Assembly (NCBI GenBank): GCA_902489515.1 | Contig: CABUAL010000148.1 | Span: forward strand, 1 to 5,123 | Length of the DNA stretch: 5,123 nucleotides | Source: an uncultured Collinsella sp. | GTDB lineage: Bacteria; Actinomycetota; Coriobacteriia; Coriobacteriales; Coriobacteriaceae | Reading direction: 5' to 3' | Part shown: piece after piece, positions 5,105-5,123 of the stretch | How positions within the stretch are numbered: position 1 is the first letter of the stretch | Layout of the letters: the number at the start of each line of letters is the position of its first letter | Notes under the pieces: generated by a model | What the model saw: the letters and a program-made list of their open reading frames with translations, nothing else | The model's database searches: none | Told to the model about the DNA's origin: nothing | Program-made: the position numbers and the translations under genes

Positions 5105-5105
5105 A

Positions 5106-5116
5106 GGGTATAACCC
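5106..5116. repeat. Short hairpin after the operon terminator
   Basis: GGGT (5106-5109) and ACCC (5113-5116) pair around ATA. It is too short to interpret and the window ends 7 nt later. It may be part of a larger element beyond the edge. Confidence 0.25.
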
Positions 5117-5123
5117 ACGGGCC

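Overview
The window looks like chromosomal DNA of a moderately GC-rich, Gram-positive gut-type actinobacterium. Coriobacteriia (for example Collinsella) is my best guess. It rests on codon style, the gene types and the GCCCC-stem/T-run terminator, not on any marker gene. Two housekeeping-type genes sit on the left and an accessory, probably horizontally acquired, two-gene module on the right. A broken insertion sequence lies at the boundary.

Left (61-1532): a minus-strand gene encodes a secreted PcsB/CwlO-like cell-wall hydrolase, with a twin-arginine-type signal peptide, a long coiled coil, an Ala/Gly/Ser linker and a CHAP-like Cys/His domain. A divergent intergenic region of 266 bp follows. 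It holds a plausible promoter for each direction and a perfect 9-bp inverted repeat around the hydrolase promoter and start codon. Then comes galE (1533-2594, +), a complete UDP-glucose 4-epimerase.

Middle (2595-3288, no intact gene): two related palindromic hairpins in tandem (2604-2641 and 2675-2705), rich in CATG; a strong intrinsic terminator (2708-2740); a 3'-truncated IS3-type OrfA on the minus strand with its left IS end (about 2737-3087); and about 200 bp of partly GC-rich sequence of unknown origin. The last part of this stretch carries an extended -10 promoter for the next operon.

Right (3289-5123): an operon of two overlapping genes, both starting with TTG. The first encodes a 432-aa ABC/AAA-type ATPase (Walker A, LSAG signature, Walker B, switch His) without an obvious nuclease domain of its own. 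The second encodes a 168-aa protein with a Cys-rich N-terminus and a PD-(D/E)xK-like core (Asp ... Glu-x-Lys). A hairpin overlapping the second stop codon closes the unit. Heavy use of AGG/AGA arginine codons, absent from galE, and the adjacent IS scar suggest transfer. I infer a candidate ATPase-plus-nuclease anti-phage or plasmid-control system, analogous in logic to Septu, Gabija or retron effector pairs. I cannot match it to a named system from sequence alone.
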